Source: RHKX01 sp963820055 (lineage in GTDB: Bacteria > Actinomycetota > Thermoleophilia > Solirubrobacterales > 70-9). Taken from it: DNA of 64,000 nucleotides. Positions 10,393 through 18,751 of this stretch are shown in pieces. The position numbers were made by a program, and so were the translations under genes. The notes beneath the pieces were generated by a model. The model was not told the DNA's origin, searched no databases, and saw only the letters and a program-made list of their open reading frames with translations. The stretch covers positions 1 through 64,000 of the forward strand of contig CAWFYJ010000002.1 of the NCBI GenBank assembly GCA_963820055.1, read 5' to 3'. Each line of letters starts with the position of its first letter. Within the stretch, counting starts at the first letter, position 1.

Positions 10393-11280
10393 GTGAAGCG
10401 GATCACAGGCATAGCGATGAGTGCGGCGGCGATCTTGGCCCTCGGCATGGTCTTCGCGGCAGCGGCCGACGCGGCGAAGAAGCCGCCGGTGAAGGTCAGC
10501 GTCGGCAGCTACCACACGTGCGCGGTTACCCAGCAGAAGAACGTCGAGTGCTGGGGCAGCAACGACGACGGGGAGTCCGATGCACCCGGCGGCAAGTTCA
10601 AGTCCGTCGGCGCCGGCTACTACTCGTCCTGCGGGCTGAGGACCAACGGCAAGATCACCTGCTGGGGTCGCGACGACAGCGGCGAGGCGTCCCCCCCGGG
10701 CGGGAAGTTCAAGGCGCTGGCGGCGGGGATCGAGAACGCCTGCGCGGTCAGGGAGAACGGCGAGATCGAGTGCTGGGGCGCTGACGACGACGGGTCGGCG
10801 AGTCCCCCGAACGGGAAGTTCCGTTCGGTCTCGGTCGGCGAATACTCAGGCTGCGGCGTCAAGGAGAACCAGAAGCTCGCGTGCTGGGGCGACGACGGCT
10901 ACGGGCAATCGTCTCCTCCGTCCGGAAAGTTCAAGTCGGTGAGCGCGGGCCGGTACCACTCCTGCGGCGTGACGGTCGGTGGCAAGGGGGTCTGCTGGGG
11001 CGACAACAGCGAGGGTGAGACGGACGTCGGCGGCTTCTACAAGTCGCTGCGGGCCGGCTACTACACGTCGTGCGGCATCCGGACCAGCTCGCAGATCGGG
11101 TGCTACGGCTACGACTCCTACGACATCGTCAGCGCTGAACCCGCGGGTAAGTTCCGGTCGGTCGATTACGGCTCCTACTCGGAGCACGCCTGTGCCGTCG
11201 AGCAGAACGGGAAGTCGATCCAGTGCTGGGGGACCAACAACACCTACGGCCAGCAAGACGTGCCGCCCGGGCTGGATTAG
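10393..11280 (+). CDS. Secreted RCC1-like repeat protein
   Basis: 295 aa from a GTG preceded by a good ribosome-binding site (GGGGAGG at 10382-10388). A signal peptide (VKRITGIAMSAAAILALGMV, ending ADAA) is followed by seven repeats of about 37 residues with the pattern C-x(2)-R-x-NG-x-I-x-CWG-x(4)-G-x(3)-PPGGKFKSV-x-AG. This is the RCC1/BLIP-II beta-propeller repeat, so a seven-bladed secreted propeller is predicted. Paired cysteines recur in every blade. Ligand unknown. The gene ends 4 bp before the likely start of the next secreted protein and is probably co-transcribed with it. Confidence 0.82.
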   Translation: MKRITGIAMSAAAILALGMVFAAAADAAKKPPVKVSVGSYHTCAVTQQKNVECWGSNDDGESDAPGGKFKSVGAGYYSSCGLRTNGKITCWGRDDSGEASPPGGKFKALAAGIENACAVRENGEIECWGADDDGSASPPNGKFRSVSVGEYSGCGVKENQKLACWGDDGYGQSSPPSGKFKSVSAGRYHSCGVTVGGKGVCWGDNSEGETDVGGFYKSLRAGYYTSCGIRTSSQIGCYGYDSYDIVSAEPAGKFRSVDYGSYSEHACAVEQNGKSIQCWGTNNTYGQQDVPPGLD

Positions 11281-11284
11281 TCGA

Positions 11285-12619
11285 TTGGGAACCCTCAGGC
11301 GTCCGAGATTGCGCTGGGCATCGGTGGCTGCGGGTCTCGCCGCCGCGGCCTGGCTCGGCTTCGCTCCAGTCGCCGCGGACGCGTCAAGCCAGCCGAGGAA
11401 GCCCGCCAAACCCGACGGGATCGTGGTGGTCGATCGCAAGGCGGCGCCGGCCGGCGGCTCGGTAACCGTCCTCAGGACGCCCGATTTCAAGGTCACCGGC
11501 GAATGCGTCGACAACGGCGGCGGCGACTTCACCGCCGATACGTTCCTGACTCCCCGCCGGAACAACCTGACCTATTCCGCCTACGGTCCCGGCGGTCTCG
11601 ACGAGCCGTTCGACACGGACTTCGATAAGTCGGAGTCGCTCGACATCACCTCCTACGACGCGACCGGCACCGATCCGGCGATCGAAGCCGCCGAGTACTA
11701 CGAGTTCTACGCCGAGGGGAAGGGCGGGCGACCGATGCGCGGGCGGGTCGAGACGACGGTCCACTCGATGGGTGACGACTGCGGCTTCTCGGGGGTGTTC
11801 ACCGGGACCCCCGGGAACGGTCCAGTCCATGCCGCGAAGCGGGTCAAGGTCGCTGCCGGCGAGTCCGCCAAGGTCTACGGCAACCGGGACTTCAAGGTGA
11901 TCGGCAACTGTGTCGACAACGGGGCGGGCGACTTCACGGCGAGCGCAAGCCTGGTCGCGAAGCGTTCGAACACGATGTATTTCCTGACGGACTACGACGT
12001 GAGCGACACCGACTTCGACCCTGCCGACGGTCCCAGGGATATCACGAAGACAGCCAACGAGGCGAACGGCACCGCTCCCGAGTTCCAGGCGTTCAGCTAC
12101 TACAACGACTTCTTCGCCGTCGGAAGGGAAGGCGGCGTGTTCCAGGGCCGAATCGGATCAGGCGTACACGTGCGAGGTGCCGACTGCACCTTCTCGGGCA
12201 TTTTCAGCGGGCCCGGGAGCAGCCGGGATCTCGAGGTCCCGAAGCTCGTCAAGGTCGACGCGGGAGAGAGCAGGACGTTGTTCCGGGACAAGAACTTCCT
12301 CGTCACCGGCGAGTGTCAGGACAACGGCGGCGGCGACTTCACCGCCCAGAGCTCCCTCGACGCCCGGCGTGAGCATCTCATGCAGTACTCCTACGACGGG
12401 GACCCCGGAATCGACACCGAGTTCGGTCCCGGCGACGGCAGCGTCGACATCATGACTTCGGGCGACGCGACGGGGACCGCGCCACAGCTCATCTCCGTGG
12501 ATCAATACGCGGACTTCTACGGCGAGGGCCGTAGGGGCGAGGTGCTGGCCGGGCGGATCGCGAGCGCCGTCCACGTCCGCGGCGCCGATTGCGCCTTCAC
12601 CGGCTACTACGCCGGCTGA
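11285..12619 (+). CDS. Secreted protein built of three homologous about 125-residue repeats
   Basis: 444 aa if translation starts at the TTG at 11285; a TTG at 11309 would also give a signal peptide (LAAAAWLGFAPVAADAS). The mature protein is a triplication. Each unit begins near VTVLRTPDFKVTGECVDN / KVYGNRDFKVIGNCVDN / TLFRDKNFLVTGECQDN, followed by GGGDFTA, a Tyr-rich middle with TGT(A/D)P, and ends V-H-x(5)-DC-x-F-(S/T)-G. Two Cys per unit suggest one disulfide each. Not a family I recognise. It directly follows the RCC1-like gene and is closed by a strong hairpin. Confidence 0.72.
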   Translation: MGTLRRPRLRWASVAAGLAAAAWLGFAPVAADASSQPRKPAKPDGIVVVDRKAAPAGGSVTVLRTPDFKVTGECVDNGGGDFTADTFLTPRRNNLTYSAYGPGGLDEPFDTDFDKSESLDITSYDATGTDPAIEAAEYYEFYAEGKGGRPMRGRVETTVHSMGDDCGFSGVFTGTPGNGPVHAAKRVKVAAGESAKVYGNRDFKVIGNCVDNGAGDFTASASLVAKRSNTMYFLTDYDVSDTDFDPADGPRDITKTANEANGTAPEFQAFSYYNDFFAVGREGGVFQGRIGSGVHVRGADCTFSGIFSGPGSSRDLEVPKLVKVDAGESRTLFRDKNFLVTGECQDNGGGDFTAQSSLDARREHLMQYSYDGDPGIDTEFGPGDGSVDIMTSGDATGTAPQLISVDQYADFYGEGRRGEVLAGRIASAVHVRGADCAFTGYYAG

Positions 12620-12643
12620 GTCAACCCGGCGTCGGCGCGGCGC

Positions 12644-12669
12644 GGGGAGTGTTCCGCGGGACACTCCCC
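12644..12669. terminator. Bidirectional hairpin terminator
   Basis: GGGGAGTGT (12644-12652) pairs perfectly with ACACTCCCC (12661-12669) around a GC-rich 8-nt loop that can pair further. It lies between convergent stops at 12619 (+) and 12677 (-). There is no U-tract, as is common in high-GC actinobacteria. Confidence 0.65.
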
Positions 12670-12676
12670 GGCGGGC

Positions 12677-13063
12677 TCAGTCGACGGCGACGACGGCCGC
12701 AATCTCGACCGTGGCGCCGAGCGGCAGCGCCGCGACGCCGACCATCGCCCGCGCCGGCGGGCTCTCCGTGAAGACGGCGCCGTAGGCCTCGTTGATCTCC
12801 GGGCCGGAGGCGAGGTCGGTCGTGAAAACGCTCACCATCAGCGCCTTGTCGAGGCTCGTCCCGGCCGCCGCGCAGACGACCTCGAGGTTCTCCAGGCATC
12901 GGGTCGTCTGGGCGCCCGGCCCGTCCTCGACCAGCTTCCCGGTCTCGGGGTCGATCGGTACCTGCCCGGCGCAATAGAGGACGCCGTTGTGGACGGTCGC
13001 GTGGGAGTAGGGCCCCGCCGCCTCGGGGGCGCCGTTCGCTTCGATCGTCTCACGTGGTGCCAT
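12677..13063 (-). CDS. ridA: RidA family reactive enamine/imine deaminase
   Basis: 128 aa. RidA hydrolyses 2-aminoacrylate and related enamines produced by PLP enzymes such as threonine/serine deaminase; an ilvA gene lies 2.4 kb away. Diagnostic features are APEAAGPYSHATVHNG, GQVPIDPETGKLV, NLEVVCAAAGTSLDKAL and the C-terminal PPARAMVGVAALPLGATVEI, whose Arg is the conserved catalytic-site Arg. Start ATG 13063 is backed by the Shine-Dalgarno sequence AAAGGAAG with good spacing. Confidence 0.9.
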   Translation of the reverse strand: MAPRETIEANGAPEAAGPYSHATVHNGVLYCAGQVPIDPETGKLVEDGPGAQTTRCLENLEVVCAAAGTSLDKALMVSVFTTDLASGPEINEAYGAVFTESPPARAMVGVAALPLGATVEIAAVVAVD

Positions 13064-13169
13064 CGGCTTCCTTTCGGTTGATCGGCTCGCTGCTGCCACC
13101 TGACCGTACCCGGAGACGGTCCGCCTAAGCGAAGAACGCGGTCGTGGCGGCGAACATTGCCGCCACTGC

Positions 13170-13700
13170 TCAGCGCCCGGTGACCTGCCGGACGACGGCG
13201 CGGCCGATCGTCACCGGGTGGTTGAGCACGGTGGCGACGCGGCCGGTCAGCTTCAGCGGATCGTGGGCGATGCCGAGCTGGCGGAGGATCGTCGCCGAGT
13301 CGAAGTAGACGCGCTCGCAGACGATCCGGTCGGTCCCGGGCGCGAAGACGAAGATCGAGAGGGTCCGGCACTTGAACGGGCGCCCCGTCGGCGGCAGGCC
13401 GCGGAAGTTGCCGAGGTGGGTGCCCTCGAGGTCGAACTCGACGAGGATCGAGTCGTCGGCGTGGTGCATCTCGACCAGTGTGTTGCGCTGGTCGGGGAAG
13501 GCGGTGCGCGACTCGTCGAAGTAGCGCATCACCTCTTCGGCTCCGTCGTAGACGTCGCCGGTCGGGACGATCTCGTAGCGGGCGTGACCGAAGGTGTCGA
13601 GGGTCGCGTCGAACTCGTGACGGTTCTCGGAGTCCATGTGCTCGCGGACGTTCGCCTCGCGCGCCATCCGCAGTTGCGCGCGGGCGGCCTCCTCGGTCAC
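13170..13700 (-). CDS. SnoaL-like (NTF2-fold) ester cyclase family protein
   Basis: 176 aa, cytosolic. The layout (N-terminal helix with HMDSENRHEFDATLDTF, then YEIVPTGDVYDGAEEVMRYF, later FRGLPPTGRPFKCR and an Asp/Glu-rich strand) is that of the SnoaL polyketide-cyclase-like clan, where the fold binds a small hydrophobic ligand. The exact reaction cannot be inferred. Its start overlaps the end of the next minus-strand gene by 4 bp, indicating co-transcription with the small secreted protein at 13697-14086. Confidence 0.75.
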   Translation of the reverse strand: MTEEAARAQLRMAREANVREHMDSENRHEFDATLDTFGHARYEIVPTGDVYDGAEEVMRYFDESRTAFPDQRNTLVEMHHADDSILVEFDLEGTHLGNFRGLPPTGRPFKCRTLSIFVFAPGTDRIVCERVYFDSATILRQLGIAHDPLKLTGRVATVLNHPVTIGRAVVRQVTGR

Positions 13701-14086
13701 TTGTGCCGCCGCTTGACGACCCTGATCTGATCGCGGGCCCGGGTCGTGTCGGGGTTCACGGTCAGATTCGAGGCGTAGACCGTGAACGTGTAGCGGCCGC
13801 GGCCGAGTCCGCTGAACGTGATCGGCGAGCGGCAGGGGTGGTGCTTGACGCCCTTGAACTTGCAGGTGATGTTCGCGCCCGGCTGGTCGGCGCCGAACTC
13901 CCAGGTCACGGTCGCCGTCCCATGTCGCTTGATGAAGACCTCGTCGGGTGGGCCGCTCGTGATCACGGCCTGCGGCGGCTCGGCTAGCCGCGGTGCGGCG
14001 GACGCGGCGCCAACGAATGCGAAGGCGGTCACGGTCGCCGCGATCGCAATCCGTCGCAGGCGCCCGGCGGTCCGGTTCTCGCTCAT
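13697..14086 (-). CDS. Small secreted Ig-like hypothetical protein (129 aa)
   Basis: Signal peptide (RRIAIAATVTAFAFVGAASA) followed by an about 95-residue all-beta domain (TVTWEFGADQPGANITCKF, HHPCRSPITFSGLGRGRYTF) with two cysteines and a basic tail. The pattern resembles the C-terminal part of the secreted protein at 14172-15041 (FTSNDDAATFRCRLDG, CGSPLRV). This is a recurrent bacterial Ig-like repeat that measures deviations as C-rich loops. Function unknown. Confidence 0.65.
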   Translation of the reverse strand: MSENRTAGRLRRIAIAATVTAFAFVGAASAAPRLAEPPQAVITSGPPDEVFIKRHGTATVTWEFGADQPGANITCKFKGVKHHPCRSPITFSGLGRGRYTFTVYASNLTVNPDTTRARDQIRVVKRRHK

Positions 14087-14171
14087 GCAGCGAATCTATG
14101 CGATCGGGGTCCGTCTGTCAGCCGCTCGGTCGGTTGTTGCGAACGCGGACGCCGTCAGCAAGACTCGCCAC

Positions 14172-15041
14172 ATGGGATTGAGGCTGCTGAGCGGGCTGTC
14201 GATCGCGGCCGCGTCGCTGGCGCTGCTGGCCCTGCCCGCGGCGGCGGGTGCCTCCCCCACCACAGTCGACGCGATCGCCGACGGCGGCTTCGAGAACTCG
14301 ACCTGCCACGACGTCGACACCCCCTACGGTCCGATTTCCTACTGCGAGGACCCGGCATGGACGACCGGCTACGTGCAGGCGAATATCTGCGGCCAGGCCA
14401 ACTGCGCTCCGTTCGCCGCTCACGGCGCCGGCTTCCTGAGGCTCGGCGGGTCCTACATGGCTTCCAGCAACCCGGAGATCGGTGCGGTGACCCAGACCGT
14501 CGACCTGCCGCCGGGCCCGAAGACCCTCACCTTCGCGATCCGGACCAGCTACGAGAACCCGGTCACCTCCGCGGTCGCGTCGGTCGAAGTCGATGGAACT
14601 CCGGTCTTCGCCGAGGCCAGCGGTGCGGCTTCCGAGTATGCGACCGAGACCGTCGACATGACCGGCTACTCGGGGCAGCACGTGATCTCGTTGAAGGGCG
14701 AGTGCTCCTATCAACTGGCGATGCCGGCGATGCGGACCTGCGACGGCTTCGCCGTCGACGACGTCTCGCTGCCGGTGACGCTGCCCGACCTCGAGACGAC
14801 GCTCGATTCGACGCCGCCGGCGAAGACCTCGCGCCACCATGGGCGCTTCACCTTCACGAGCAACGACGACGCGGCGACGTTCCGCTGCCGGCTCGACGGA
14901 GAAGATCTCGACGCCTGCGGCTCGCCGCTCCGGGTGACGGTCGGCGCCGGGCGACACCGCCTCGCGATTCAGGCGCTCGACGGCGACCGCGTCGAGCGCC
15001 CGCCCGCGCATTACCGCTGGCGGGTCACGAAGCACCACTGA
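14172..15041 (+). CDS. Secreted protein with galactose-binding-like and Ig-like domains
   Basis: 289 aa. Signal peptide GLSIAAASLALLALPAAAGA. Residues about 30-195 form a jelly-roll-like segment (DGGFENSTCHDV, AAHGAGFLRLGG, SVEVDGTPVF, CDGFAVDDVSL), as in carbohydrate-binding/NPCBM-type modules. The final about 85 residues are an Ig-like repeat (FTFTSNDDAATFRCRLDG, CGSPLRVTVGAGRHRLAIQA). It starts 85 bp from the divergent gene at 14086. Likely cell-surface; ligand unknown. Confidence 0.7.
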   Translation: MGLRLLSGLSIAAASLALLALPAAAGASPTTVDAIADGGFENSTCHDVDTPYGPISYCEDPAWTTGYVQANICGQANCAPFAAHGAGFLRLGGSYMASSNPEIGAVTQTVDLPPGPKTLTFAIRTSYENPVTSAVASVEVDGTPVFAEASGAASEYATETVDMTGYSGQHVISLKGECSYQLAMPAMRTCDGFAVDDVSLPVTLPDLETTLDSTPPAKTSRHHGRFTFTSNDDAATFRCRLDGEDLDACGSPLRVTVGAGRHRLAIQALDGDRVERPPAHYRWRVTKHH

Positions 15042-15065
15042 AGTTCCACTTTCGTCCCACTATTG

Positions 15066-15093
15066 TTACATCACCCCATCGGAGGTGATGTAA
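15066..15093. promoter_or_regulatory. Perfect 10-bp inverted repeat covering the antitoxin ribosome-binding site
   Basis: TTACATCACC (15066-15075) and GGTGATGTAA (15084-15093), 8-bp spacer, ending 1 bp before the antitoxin ATG at 15095. The right arm contains GGAGGTGAT, a full anti-16S match. As DNA it fits a dimeric ribbon-helix-helix operator. As RNA the hairpin would bury the Shine-Dalgarno sequence. Confidence 0.75.
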
Positions 15094-15094
15094 A

Positions 15095-15337
15095 ATGGCG
15101 AGGATGAAGCGCTTGCAGATCTCGCTCGAGCCAGAGCTGGACCAGCAACTCGGACGGGCAGCGGCGGCGGAGGGGATCTCCAAGGCCGAAGTCGTTCGAC
15201 GCTGCCTCCGGCAGCGGATCGGGTCGCCGGCGATATCCGACGACCCGTTCGTCGCTCTCCTCGGAAGCTTCTCGGGACCCGGCGGAAGCGCGGCCGAGGA
15301 TCACGACGACGTCCTCTACCCCCGGGGTGACAAGTGA
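15095..15337 (+). CDS. Ribbon-helix-helix antitoxin (CopG/VapB-like)
   Basis: 80 aa. The N-terminus MKRLQISLEPELDQQLGRAA followed by AEGISKAEVVRRCLRQRI is a canonical RHH DNA-binding domain. The C-terminal tail with conserved hydrophobic-acidic residues (DPFVALLGSF, DHDDVLY) is the typical VapC-inserting segment. The gene sits on a palindromic operator overlapping its RBS and overlaps the downstream toxin by 4 bp (GTGA), so autoregulation and translational coupling are expected. Confidence 0.85.
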   Translation: MARMKRLQISLEPELDQQLGRAAAAEGISKAEVVRRCLRQRIGSPAISDDPFVALLGSFSGPGGSAAEDHDDVLYPRGDK

Positions 15338-15732
15338 TCTTTGTGGACACCTCCTTCCTCTACGCAGCGATCGATAAGCGGGACGATCGCCATCAGGACG
15401 CCCTGGCGGCATTGGACGCGGCCGGCGGGGACGGCCTACTCACCACGACTCATGTACTCGGCGAGAGCTGGACGCTGACACGGCGACGGCTCGGGCATCG
15501 TGCGGCGGTCAGCCTGATCGCGGCGATCCGCGCGAGCACGCTCTACACGCTCGCGACTCCGGGTCGCAAGCTCGAGGAGCGGGCCTTCGAGTGGCTCGTC
15601 CAACACGATGAGCGCGAGTACTCGTTCGTGGACGCGGTCAGCTTCGTGACGATGGAGGACCGTCGAGTGGAAACTGCGCTCGCGTTCGATGCTGACTTCG
15701 AGGCCGCCGGCTTCAGCACGCTCCGCGGATAG
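15334..15732 (+). CDS. vapC: VapC-like PIN-domain ribonuclease toxin
   Basis: 132 aa from a GTG overlapping the antitoxin stop. PIN motifs are intact: IFVDTSFLYA (first Asp), THVLGESWTL (Glu), YSFVDAVSFVTM (third Asp) and FDADFEAAGF (terminal Asp). Predicted Mg-dependent endoribonuclease inhibited by the upstream RHH protein. In contrast to the FitA/B-like pair at 7.4-8.1 kb, this pair is intact. Confidence 0.87.
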   Translation: MIFVDTSFLYAAIDKRDDRHQDALAALDAAGGDGLLTTTHVLGESWTLTRRRLGHRAAVSLIAAIRASTLYTLATPGRKLEERAFEWLVQHDEREYSFVDAVSFVTMEDRRVETALAFDADFEAAGFSTLRG

Positions 15733-15774
15733 CCGCCGGGGCACCCGCGCCGCCCGACCGCTTACCTTCGGTGA

Positions 15775-17935
15775 GTGAGTCGCTTCGCTGAACAGGACGC
15801 TCTGCTCGACGCCGGGCCGGCGTCGGGGGACCCCTTCGAGGGGGAGGTGACGATCGAGTTCTTCCGGTTCGTCTCCGAGGACGGCACGTTCGCCGTCGCC
15901 GAGGCGATCGCTCGAGGACGGCTCGGCGATGCCGGTCGTCGGGCCGCTCGGCCACCTCGAGGAGGACGAGCGGGCGCTCGTCCGCGGTTCGGTCGAGCAC
16001 CATCCGCGGCACGGCCTGCAGATCACAGTCGCCGAGGCGCAGCCGCTCGACCCGACCGGGGCCGAGGGCGCCCGCCGTTACCTTCGCTCGCTGCCGGGGA
16101 TCGGGCGCAAGCGCGCCGAGGAACTCGTCGACGAGCACGGCGAGAGCGTCTTCGACGTGATCGACGGCGACCCCTACGCGGTCTTCTCGGCGCTGAAGGG
16201 AGTCGGGCCGTCCACCGCGAGCCAGGCCGCCGACGAGTGGGTGGACCGGCGGATGGAGCGCCGCCTCTACACGCTGCTCGCCCCCTATGGGCTGTCGCGG
16301 TACGTCGGCGAGGTCGTCGCCCTGCACGGCTCGGCCGCGGCGGAGATGGTGATCGAGGACCCGTACTCGCTGACGCGGATCGCCGGCATCGGCTTCCACA
16401 GCGCCGACCGGCTCGCCGTCGACAACGGCGTCGAGCCCGGCGGGCGGTCGCGGACGCGCGCGGCGGCGATCCACGCGCTCCGCGAGGCCGAGAATCGCGG
16501 CCACACCCACCTCCCCAAGGCCGAGCTGATCGCGGTCGTCCGCGAGCTGCTCGGGACCGAGCCGTCCCTCCCCCACCTCGACGGCGACGAACAACTCGTG
16601 ATCGAGGACGGCCTCGTCTACCGCGAGTGGACGTGGCGGGCCGAGCGCTGGCTGGCGGCCACGCTCGCCGGGATGGCCCGGTCGGAGCCGGCGTGGAACA
16701 AGCCGCCGCTCGAGGGCGAGACCGAGGGGCTGACCGACCAGCAGCGCGAGGCGGTTACGAATGCGCTGACCCGGCGGCTGTCGGTGATCACCGGCGGCCC
16801 CGGCACCGGCAAGACCCACCTCACGCATGCGCTCGTCCTGATGGCCGAGACCAGGGACCTGAAGATCCGCCTGCTGGCGCCGACGGGGCGGGCGGCGCGG
16901 CGGCTGACCGAGGCGACCGAAGGCGCGCCGGCATCGACGATCCACAAAGCGCTCGAGTGGATTCCGGGCGAGATCCCCGGCCGCGACGAGGACTCGCCGA
17001 TCGAGGCCGACCTCGTGATCGTCGACGAGGCATCGATGCTGTCGCTGGAGATCTGCCGGCACCTGATCGCCGCGATCGCGCCGAAGACGCACCTGGTGCT
17101 GATCGGCGACGTCGACCAGCTGCCGCCGGTCGGGCCCGGCAAGCCGTTCTGCGAGGTCATCGACTCGGGCCTCGCTCCGACGGTCCGCCTCGAACACGTC
17201 TTCCGCCAGGCGCGGCGCTCGATGATCGTCGGCGCCGCCCACTCGATCCGGGTCGGCGAGCCGCCCCGCCGCGAGCCGCGGGCCGACGACGAGGTCACCG
17301 AGATCCGCGACTTCTTCCGCCACAGCCGCTCGACCGCCGCAGCCCTCGCTCAGGACGTGATCACGATGGCGACCGAGCGGATCCCGTCCGAGTTCGGCTT
17401 CGACCCGGCCCGCCAGGTCCAGATCCTCTCGCCGATGTACCGGGGGCCGCTCGGGATCGACGCCCTCCACGCGCAGATGCGCGACGTCGTCTGCGGATCG
17501 GCCGAGCGGGTGCTCGACGGCCGCTTCCGGGTCGGCGAGAAGGTGATCACCACCCGCGGGATCCCCGAGCTGCAGATCGCCAACGGAACGATGTTCGTGA
17601 TCGACTCGGCTGACGACGTCCGCTCCGAGCTCCGCCTCGAGACCGACCTCGGCGAGTTCGTCGTCCTCCCCTACCAGCAGGCCCGCGCCCTCCGCGGCGC
17701 GTTCTGCACGTCGGTCCACAAGGCGCAGGGGATCGAGGTGCCGGCGGTGATCGTCTGCCTCCACTCCAGCCACGCGCCGCAGCTCCTCTCCCGCAACCTC
17801 CTCTACACGGCGATCACCCGGGCGCAGAAGCTCTGCGTCCTCGCCGGCGACGATCGGGCGATCGCCCGCGCGCTCCGTAACACCGACGCGACCGACCGTC
17901 ATTCGCGACTTGGCGAGCGGATGCTCGCGGTGTAG
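15775..17935 (+). pseudogene. recD2: RecD2-like ATP-dependent DNA helicase, interrupted near its start by a +1 frameshift
   Basis: Superfamily 1B 5'-3' helicase, about 720 codons. The GTG at 15775 opens with the OB-like domain (FEGEVTIEFFRFVSEDG). At about 15911-15913 the frame must shift by one base to join AVAEAIA to EDGSAMPVVGPLGHL, the normal RecD2 continuation. The rest is open to 17935: helix-hairpin-helix repeats (RSLPGIGRKRAEELV, TRIAGIGFHSADRL), Walker A GGPGTGKTHL, Walker B LVIVDEASM, GDVDQLPPVGPGKPF, and motif VI YTAITRAQKL. Initiation at ATG 15929 would still give a 668-aa protein with all helicase motifs, missing only about 48 N-terminal residues, so activity may survive. The frameshift could be real or a base-level error. 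Confidence 0.83.
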
Positions 17936-17945
17936 GGTGGCGCCG

Positions 17946-18332
17946 GTGAGAGGGAGACTTGCAACGGGGTTCGCCACTCTGATTGCGGCGACGGGGGTTC
18001 TGGCCTTCGCGGTCGCCGGCGCGAGCGCAGCGACGGTCAGCTCCCAGCTCAACGTCAAGACCGTCACCGAGCTCTCCAAGAAGAAGGCAGTCGGCATCGG
18101 GACCGTCTCCAGCCCGAAGCAGGCGTGCATCGCCAACCGCAAGGTCAGCCTGATCATCAACTTCATCGACGGGAAGAAGGTCTTCGACGTCGCGCGGACC
18201 GGTGACAACGGCGGCTGGTTGGTGATCGGACCGCTGAGCGACTTCGAGGTCTACGAGTCGATCGAGCTCAAGCTGGCTCCGAGGAAAGCCGGCAAGGTCA
18301 AGTGCGGCGGCCAGACGGTGAAGCTCTTATGA
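17946..18332 (+). CDS. Small secreted protein, paralogue A of a four-gene cluster
   Basis: 128 aa from a GTG at 17946. Signal peptide RGRLATGFATLIAATGVLAF, cleavage near ASAAT. The mature part carries the cluster signature: a Cys in CIANRKVSLIINF, FDVARTGDNGGWLVIGPL and a final KVKCGGQTVKLL. The two Cys bracket the domain and probably form a disulfide. Begins 10 bp after the RecD2-like gene and overlaps paralogue B by ATGA. Function unknown. Confidence 0.68.
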   Translation: MRGRLATGFATLIAATGVLAFAVAGASAATVSSQLNVKTVTELSKKKAVGIGTVSSPKQACIANRKVSLIINFIDGKKVFDVARTGDNGGWLVIGPLSDFEVYESIELKLAPRKAGKVKCGGQTVKLL

Positions 18333-18748
18333 GCCTGCGCGGGAAGAGCGCGTGGATCGCGACAACCGTTGCGGCACTCATCGCCTTCGGTCCCGCGGCT
18401 GCGGAGGCGGGCAAGACCGCGAAGGCGAAGACGAACGTCAAGGTCATCACCGTCACGTCGGACCCGGACTTCGTCTACGTGCTCGGGGCGGTCTCGTCGG
18501 GGGAGAAGCGCTGCCTCGACAACCGGCGCGTCAAGGTCGACTTCGCCGGCGACGGCGGCAAGTTCGCCTTCGACGTCGCGCGAACGGGGCGGAACGGCGG
18601 CTGGGACGCGGTCCACGACGCCGACGAGACGATCGCCGCCGGGCCATTCAACAAGGTGCTGGTCGAGGTCGCCGAGCGGAAGATCAAGGCCGGCAAGAAG
18701 ACGATCCGCTGCTCGTCGGCATCGACGGTCTACCCGCTCGCCGACTGA
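18329..18748 (+). CDS. Small secreted protein, paralogue B of a four-gene cluster
   Basis: 139 aa; ATG overlaps the stop of paralogue A (ATGA). Signal peptide SAWIATTVAALIAFGPAAAE, then KAKTNVKVITV, RCLDNRRVKVDF, FDVARTGRNGGWDAV and KKTIRCSSASTVYPLAD. The KAKTNVK motif and the ending are shared with paralogue D. All-beta, two Cys. Function unknown; presumably exported. Confidence 0.7.
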   Translation: MSLRGKSAWIATTVAALIAFGPAAAEAGKTAKAKTNVKVITVTSDPDFVYVLGAVSSGEKRCLDNRRVKVDFAGDGGKFAFDVARTGRNGGWDAVHDADETIAAGPFNKVLVEVAERKIKAGKKTIRCSSASTVYPLAD

Positions 18749-18751
18749 CCC

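Noticed and set aside
15713..18208. 831-codon minus-strand frame opposite the RecD2-like gene
   Set aside because: Antisense of a gene with unmistakable helicase motifs; composition is typical of high-GC shadow frames.
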